64,000 nucleotides of DNA from Siderastrea radians. Lineage: Eukaryota > Cnidaria > Anthozoa > Scleractinia > Rhizangiidae. The notes under the pieces were generated by a model. That model was not told the DNA's origin. It saw only the letters and a list, made by a program, of their open reading frames with translations, and searched no databases. The translations under genes and the position numbers were made by a program. Location: positions 67,597,228 to 67,661,227 of the forward strand of contig OZ024887.1 in NCBI GenBank assembly GCA_964017195.1. The letters run 5' to 3'. Shown piece after piece: positions 57,736-64,000 of the stretch. The first letter of the stretch is position 1; each line of letters opens with the position of its first letter.

Positions 57736-58781
57736 CTAATTTTCCCGATGAGCTCGACGAGTGACGTCACATTTGTTTTCATGTCGAGGACGGCTGGAAA
57801 CGAGGCTGTGTTCCACTGAAGTGATTCCGGTCATACGGTTATGTTGTATCTGCGGCCTCAGGGTCGATTTGCTAAGATTGCCAAAGCAGGTTAGAAATGC
57901 TTTTCGGTACTTTGATAATCTCCAGGCATACAGAAACGGATTCAAGGCAGAGTTAAGCAAGCATAACCGAGAGAAAATGATCTCTAACTTCTTGAAAATC
58001 AGCGTTCGTCCACAAGTTTCGCAAAAATGCCTGAGATGCAGTACAACAAACTCCGGTAATGCTGTCAAATAAAATAGTGCCAACACTATGACACTTGCCA
58101 CCACCATGTTTCGCTCTGCCAAGGCTTTCTTTCTTCTCATCGCATAAGTGATCCCAGCTTCTTTTAACTCCCGTCTCTTTCGCCCCAAAGCTCGAAAGAC
58201 TCTGATGTATAAAACTGTGAGCAGAATAGCCGGAATAGAAGCGTAGATATGGGCATAAAAAATATCGAATATTTTTTCTGGGATACTTGCAAGCGGAAGA
58301 GAGCAGAGTGTCAAAGAAAGTGTCCATATAACTTGGATCTGTATCTTAAGCTGTTCTTAGCAGCAATGTATTTATCCCATGACAGCGCGATGATCGTCGC
58401 ACGACTCGCGAACAACGACAGACCAAGAACCAAACGAATAATATCATCCAATATGTCGGGGACTGGCAAATACTGATAACGATAGACGTCGCTCACTGCT
58501 ACAAAGTTGCCAGCTACCAGACCTATTATCAAGTCACAAACGCACAGGTTTGCGATCAAAAGCGCTGAGGGCATTACAGGAAGAAGACGGCGTTTGCGGG
58601 CCCTTAAAATTGTCAACAGTAGAGTTGAACTTCCCACAATCGTTAATGCAGCGAGTGTAAAACCAACAAGGGCAAGAATCAGGAAGAAAACGGTGTCTTT
58701 TATCATCAAGGAATCGTCTGTGGGCAGAACGCCATCCTCTAGTGAAAATATTGTCGCTGATGTCGTGTTCTCCATTGTCAA
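57736..58781 (-). pseudogene. Class A GPCR, copy B, broken after TM3
   Basis: Two frames together cover a receptor like copies A and C. 58781-58311 encodes the N-terminus to TM3 (FFLILALVGFTLAALTIVGS, NLCVCDLIIGLVAGNFVAV, LVLGLSLFASRATIIALSWD). 58314-57736, extended upstream in its own frame to about 58350, encodes TM4 to the C-terminus (VIWTLSLTLCSLPLA, RVFRALGRKRRELKEAGI, FYLTALPEFVVLHLRHFC, NPFLYAWRLSKYRKAF). At the join, roughly ten codons of intracellular loop 2 are missing compared with copy C and the frame shifts. The DRY motif is changed to WDKY. This is very probably a pseudogene, although an assembly error or an intron at the join cannot be excluded. Confidence 0.8.
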
Positions 58782-61449
58782 ATCTTGCTCAAAATGTTCT
58801 GCGAAAAAGTTACGTATTGTGTTCTAACATTTTTCCGAACCGCTGGTGGTCTTAATGGCACTGTATTGTAATTAGTTAGTAATTATTTGTTTAAAAATAG
58901 CACATCAGCATGACAAGCAGTATTGCGTAAACTAGAACGTCCTTAGTATTTGTCTGCATCCTTATGTTAGTAACGTAGGTAAAATTTCGTGCAACAAGAT
59001 AACGGTATGAATGAAAGTGAATTTCTCTAATAAGGAGCCAAAAAATTATCTTGAATCACACTGAACAAGACGAGTGTCTTTTAACGCCCATTACGGTACA
59101 GCTGTTGGTAAACCGCTCAACGTTTGTTAATTCCTAAATTGGTAAACTTTTGCAACTGGTGAACTGATAAACTCTAAACCCCAGTAAAGCAAGTAAGGAG
59201 GTAAAACCGTCTATCAGTATCAGTGTCTATGATTCGAGGCTTCAACGATCTCTGACACGGAAGGCCTTTTCGTTGTGGTCTACGTTCTCAGTTAATGGTG
59301 TCAGGCCAGTATAATACCGTCAAGATCGGGGCATATTTATAAGCGAATATAATCCCAAAATAATCACAGATATCCTTGAGGCTATAAAAAACGATGCTTA
59401 ATTACACAAGATAATGATGTGGACTGAAAGAAGCCGGCGATCAAAACGATAATCCGGCAGAATTGAGCAGGATTGTGCTGTAGATAATGTACATACCGAA
59501 ATTGCCAGCAAAAGATGTGAGAAAAACTATTACGACTATTGTTGGCCAAAGTCAACGAACTTGGTAAGGTAAAACTTATCAGAATAGTCACTTGCATAAC
59601 TGCCCCAGCTTGAGCCAAAAACACAAAAAAGCAGGTAGACTTAATCTCCACTGACGACGATCGGCGTTCACAAGAATTTTTCAGTCAAAAGTATCTGGCC
59701 AGAAGGCACGTGAAACAAAAAAGTGACGATTTTAAGATCAAATGATTGCATCGTGTCTTTACAAATATTGGCCAAGATGACACTAAGGTAATTAATCAAA
59801 CAGGAAACGCTTTTTCCCCTGTCGTAAGTCATGACAAGGCTGACAAAAGAAATTGAAGTAGGCTTACCGTAAAAAAAAAAAAATCTTATAAAAAAAAACG
59901 ATATTCATAAATGTCACCCAGCCCTCGGGGTTGTGGTGGGGGGAGGGAGGGGTGGGGGGGGGGGAAATGTAAGGGTACTTTCCTTTATATTTGCAGTTGT
60001 CCGTACACAAGATCTTTTGTTCCTGATGTCACTTGAGATGTAAGCATACTCATTCTAGACTACAACGTCGACTGTAAGTACTGTAGAATCTTAATTCGAA
60101 CCCGCCCCAAAACTCGACGTTCCCTAACTTGAACCAAACTCCCGGCACTTTCCCATGGTTTTCTCGTTTGTTACTGTAAATTACTTCCTTGCTTCTCGTC
60201 CAAAATCAGAAATGGCATAGGACGTCCGAAATCTGCCTAAAAACGCAAGTAAGCCATTTTCTACGCTTTTGAGTGAGTCAAACTTCAAACTGCACTCCCA
60301 AGCCTGAAATAAAAAACAAAAACAAAAACAAATACACAAACAAAGGAAAACATCCAGTAATAAATATTTTTGAGAGTTTTTTATTTCAATGAAATACAAG
60401 GCACCGTAAACATCACCTTAACAGAGGTTAACTTGATTAACAAACTCAAACCTAACTATTTACAATTCATCTGGTATTTTGTATTTTATTATTATGAACA
60501 TTTACAAGTATTGCAATACCATTTGTCTGAACGTTGTTTGTTCACAAAAATTAACGCTCTGCTAAAAATGTTCGCTCATGAGATTTCGGTATTAATTTGA
60601 AAAATCAAACAACTCCTACAAGTTCTCCGTGCGGTTTACATGCCGAATGATTTCGGAAAAATTCCTCACCAGTTAACCTGTATTTTGCGCCTCTTTACTC
60701 TAAAAGGGTAAACTAATACTAAGGATTTCCTCATCATGTTCTTAGGCGTTCAAGCCGGCAGCAAATTCGCACGGAAGAAGCCACCTATTGTTATTGTGGC
60801 GACCAACTGTCCACTGCTCTTCTCCAGAGGAAGATAATAGTTCAGCCATGTCATTGAAAACGTTTTCCTGGTTAAATTAAGTACGCTAGGTTACAATGAG
60901 GTAATCTCCTTGTATAACAAAACCTATGTTTGTTTCATGCCAAAATGGTTGCGGCAAAATTCAGAAAAAAGTAGCCTGCGTGCAGACGTCACCTACTTCC
61001 TTAACTTCGGAGTGGAGCAACGGAAACAGGAGGATGTCTGCAACAGCAGGCTACGAAACAGGACCTCAAGGGGAAATTTCAGACTCACTTAGACTTGGTA
61101 AATAAATATCCAACGACATCTCAGTGAATAAAATTAAAGCCCTGACCAAACTTGCACAGAGTCGCAAGTTGAAAACATGCTTTAAACGGTTTCTTCATTT
61201 GGCAAGGACTTGAAAGATTGTAATCGTTTGTGATTCAACGCAACTCGACACAAGTTTTTCTCAGTATTATTTTCCTCAGCAGCAATGAAATGACTTTTGG
61301 TAAATTACCGCTACTTAATTGAGAGTCTGTTTGACCACCCTTCGCACCCTTGTTATTGCAAAAAAACTGACATTAGAGCTTATTTTCTTTTCTTCCTTTC
61401 CTTTTTTTTGTGATTTGCAACTTGCCCTCTCTTGGGAGTGACTCATTGG
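58782..61449. other. Spacer between GPCR copies B and C
   Basis: No gene supported. Contains a G-rich run (about 59935-59965), A-runs near 59870-59900, and the TAGCCTGCG element at 60972-61053. Confidence 0.45.
60972..61053. mobile_element. TAGCCTGCG hairpin element between GPCR genes
   Basis: Left TAGCCTGCGTGCAGACGTC and right GATGTCTGCAACAGCAGGCTA pair with one or two bulges. Same ends and size class as 27567-27654. No clear target duplication (flanks AGAAAAAAG / CGAAACAGG). Confidence 0.6.
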
Positions 61450-62463
61450 TTACACAGGTTTAGGGATGATCGGGGTTTTTTCCGGCGAATGTGTTCGAAC
61501 TCTCAGACGCGAAAAGCAGGTAAAAACTGCTTTCCTATACTTTGGCAATCTCCAGGCATACACAAAAGGATTCATGGCAGAGTTCAGGAAAAGGAATCGA
61601 GAAAAAATTATCTCCAGCTTCCTGAACAACAAGGATCGTGCACAGGATTCAGAGAAGTGCAGAAGATGTAACGCAATAAACTCGGGCAAAAATGTCACGT
61701 AAAATAACGCCAGAACAATCAGAATCGTCACGACCATTTTTCTCTCCCGATTTAAAACTTGCTTGCTTCTCATCTCTGAGGTGATACCAGCATCTTTCAA
61801 TTCCCGTTTCCTTTCTCCCAAAGCTCGGAAGACTTTGATGTACATAACTGTCAGTAATACGGCTGGAATCGACGCGTGGATGTGAGCGATAGCAATCGCC
61901 AATATGTTTTCTGGGATTTTTGTGAGAGGAATAAAGCAGATTGTCAAAGAGGCAGCCCACAACACAGCGATGAAAATCTTGACTCTTTCCTTTGTCACGG
62001 TGGACTTATACTTAAAGGGATGCATCACAACCACGTACCGATCGTACGACAAAGCGATTATTGTCCCGCTGCTCACAAACAAGGACAAACCGAGAACCAA
62101 ACGAATGATCGCATCCAGTTTATCAGGGACTGGTAAGTTCTGATAGCGGTAAACATCTTTTACCCCCACTAGATTACCAGCTACCAATCCTACCATCAGA
62201 TCAGATACACACAGGTTGGCGATTAGCAGAGATGGGGGTGTTTCGAGGAGGCGACGAGTGTCTCTAAAAATTGTCAGCAGCAACGCTGCATTTGCTACCG
62301 AAGTTACTGCAGCGATTGTGAAACCAACAACGGCAAGACTCAGGAAGAATGCAGAGTCCTTTATCACGAAAGAACCGTCTCTTGGTTGGAAAAACGCGGA
62401 GTCCTTTAAGGAATCATCAGTTGGTAGAGAGCCATAATTTAGTGAAGATAACGTTTGCTCCAT
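61450..62463 (-). CDS. Class A (rhodopsin-type) GPCR, copy C
   Basis: 337 aa, single exon, intact. Landmarks: LSVSDL-type NLCVSDLMVG in TM2 (Asp88), YDRYVVV at the end of TM3 (DRY, 141-143), FYVTFLPEF in TM6 (Pro260), NPFVYAWR in TM7 (298-302). As in copy A, TM3 has no disulphide Cys and TM5 no central Pro. The extracellular N-terminus contains a small internal duplication, KDSAFF at 20-25 and again at 35-40 separated by QPRDGSFVI, not present in copies A or B. High similarity to copy A from TM1 to TM7 shows a tandem duplication origin. Ligand and G-protein partner are unknown. Confidence 0.9.
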   Translation of the reverse strand: MEQTLSSLNYGSLPTDDSLKDSAFFQPRDGSFVIKDSAFFLSLAVVGFTIAAVTSVANAALLLTIFRDTRRLLETPPSLLIANLCVSDLMVGLVAGNLVGVKDVYRYQNLPVPDKLDAIIRLVLGLSLFVSSGTIIALSYDRYVVVMHPFKYKSTVTKERVKIFIAVLWAASLTICFIPLTKIPENILAIAIAHIHASIPAVLLTVMYIKVFRALGERKRELKDAGITSEMRSKQVLNRERKMVVTILIVLALFYVTFLPEFIALHLLHFSESCARSLLFRKLEIIFSRFLFLNSAMNPFVYAWRLPKYRKAVFTCFSRLRVRTHSPEKTPIIPKPV

Positions 62464-64000
62464 TGTGACTCAACTTGGGTCAAAATGTTCTGTGACTCTA
62501 ATTTCTCGATCTGAGTGGCTTGATAGCAGTTGAAGACCTTTTCAAGACTAGAAGCTCCTTCTTTGGCTACACAAGACTTGTCTCTGGCAAGGAGAATGTT
62601 TTCACTGTGGTTTATACCGAGTATATGAGCGTTTATCACATCCGATTTAATCTTTCTTAGAAATGGACGGGAAACGTACGTGTCACTTATGACGTCATCT
62701 AGCATAACAGTATAACCGACGATTCACTCATTCAGCTATTATTATTGAAATTGTCGGGATTAAACCAAAAACACGCTTTGTTTTTAAAAAAATCCATTAT
62801 CAGTGCTTCAAAAATCAAAGAGTTCAAGGAGCGTTTGATAAGGCTTTTGTTCGCAAAAGACAAAAGTTTCTTATTCAAATGTATTTCAAGGAAAGGAAGT
62901 TCGTCACGTTTTGCCAAAGCCTTCCGCTTAAACGCTCTTGATCTCTGACCCGTCTCGTTCTGTAAAATGGGATATTTTTTACTTGTGTACAAAACACTTT
63001 TTTCAAAAATAACTGTAACAAAACTCATTACTCAATTCAATCAAAATGATTTAAAACAGCTTCGTGGTTTAGTCTGTCCAGAACGATTTTTAGCTCTGCT
63101 GATGTCTCACTTTACCGATATAATAAAAGAACTCAAGGTGATTGTACGTCATTAAAATATACTTTAAGCGAGATATTGAGTAAGCGGGCAGTTCAATATA
63201 ATATCTTGCAGACTGAGAAAACATCCGTATTTTATGCCCTTCAGCAATTATAAACGGAATTAAAATTTTTTCAATTTATGCAATAAACGTGAAAACTTAA
63301 TGTCCTTAATGGCGGCAATAGCGGAAGAAGAATATTTTAAAACACATTTTGCTTTCAAAAATAAAAAAAAGATAAGAATGTGAAGGGTAAGATATTGAGA
63401 TGTTAATGCCAGAAAGCAGGAGTCACGATTTTTTTTAAGTTAGCGTGCCGTAATTCCAAAAACCTTATTTATGCGTCGTGTTTCAGTTTGACTTGAATTT
63501 GATCATGATACATCACAAAAAAGCAACGTGCGTTGCTTGCTGTTCAGGCATTTACTTCACAGTGATTGATTCTGGATTTGTAACGCAAGGTTCTCTTAGC
63601 AAGGTGTAAAAGAAAACAAGTGACAGTGTGGTTAACTGATTAACAAAAACAGGTTAAAGGTGGTTAAATAAACAACTAGTGAAGTGTTTCTTCTTTTCCG
63701 AGAAACTTGGCCGTTTCCGGCTGCAATCAGTAGAGCACGAGATTTATATAGCTTCGGGGCAAGTATCGTTAACGACACAATATGATCAATAAAACAATTC
63801 CGTCTGATATAGTATGTGGAGCCTGAGCGATTCAGTCTGATTCAATTAAGGACTAGGGTCAAACTGAAAAAGCTGGGTCAATATAACAGGAACTGAACGT
63901 GACTTTCCAAAAACGTGCGATCCAACGCATAGCCTGATTCTCAGACTGTCCGAGGTCGCTCGTCCAAACTCCCTCGTTTAAGCGAGCGACCTCGGACCGT
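62464..64000. other. Upstream of GPCR copy C to window end, no gene supported
   Basis: Includes the promoter side of GPCR copy C. Short open frames on both strands at 62732-63155 have no recognised domain and overlap each other; they are not called. Confidence 0.45.
63930..64000. repeat. TAGCCTG hairpin element, cut by window end
   Basis: TAGCCTGATTCTCAGACTGT, then CCGAGGTCGCTCG and, after a short loop, CGAGCGACCTCGG; the right end lies outside the window. Similar start to the other TAGCCTGCG elements, but the inner sequence differs. Confidence 0.5.

Noticed and set aside
62732..63155. Possible small genes upstream of GPCR copy C
   Set aside because: Lys/Phe-rich overlapping frames on opposite strands, no homology recognised, no splice model.

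Overview
The window looks like nuclear DNA of an anthozoan cnidarian, most probably a stony coral. It is AT-rich, animal-type genes have short exons with GT/AG junctions, and introns and intergenic DNA are full of small inverted-repeat elements. The gene content (PGC-1 family coactivator, mitochondrial release factor, Mab-21/cGAS-like proteins, CHMP4, N-acylethanolamine acid amidase, tandem intron-poor rhodopsin-type receptors) is metazoan. The species call is inference; no rRNA, tRNA or mitochondrial marker is present. All exon models were assembled by eye from splice sites and reading-frame continuity.

Layout. 1057-8096 (minus) holds a nine-exon PGC-1 family gene with a C-terminal RRM. It is divided by about 430 bp from a divergent gene, 8525-16786 (plus), a 14-exon mitochondrial class I release factor (MTRF1L-like, GGQ motif). 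At 19239-20345 and 21303-22943 (plus) lie two single-exon Mab-21/cGAS-like paralogues. Then comes a fossil hAT transposase (23490-24340, minus) and a 253-bp near-perfect palindrome (25372-25624). 26774-37501 (minus) is an eight-exon gene resembling ATPase PAAT/C10orf88, with a Penelope-like insertion and other elements in its introns. CHMP4 (ESCRT-III) is a single exon at 40306-40953 (minus), head-to-head with a broken copy of N-acylethanolamine acid amidase (41138-47588, plus). That pseudogene carries a 2.3-kb transposon in its first intron and is followed directly by a truncated LINE (about 47640-49755). The intact NAAA gene follows at 50378-54041 (plus, three exons, 359 aa). The last 8 kb carry three tandem class A GPCR genes on the minus strand (55928-56926, a broken one at 57736-58781, and 61450-62463).

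Functional links. The clearest is the head-to-head pair of a PGC-1 coactivator (a regulator of mitochondrial biogenesis in other animals) and a mitochondrial translation release factor, sharing one short upstream region that contains a YY1-like ATGGCGG motif. The two Mab-21/cGAS-like paralogues each lack a different residue of the usual three acidic nucleotidyltransferase positions. I see no operon, CRISPR, toxin or viral gene. No clearly new multi-gene system is evident. The most unusual material is the set of mobile elements with readable target-site duplications (7, 8, 9 and 12 bp) and the divergence of the Mab-21-like pair.
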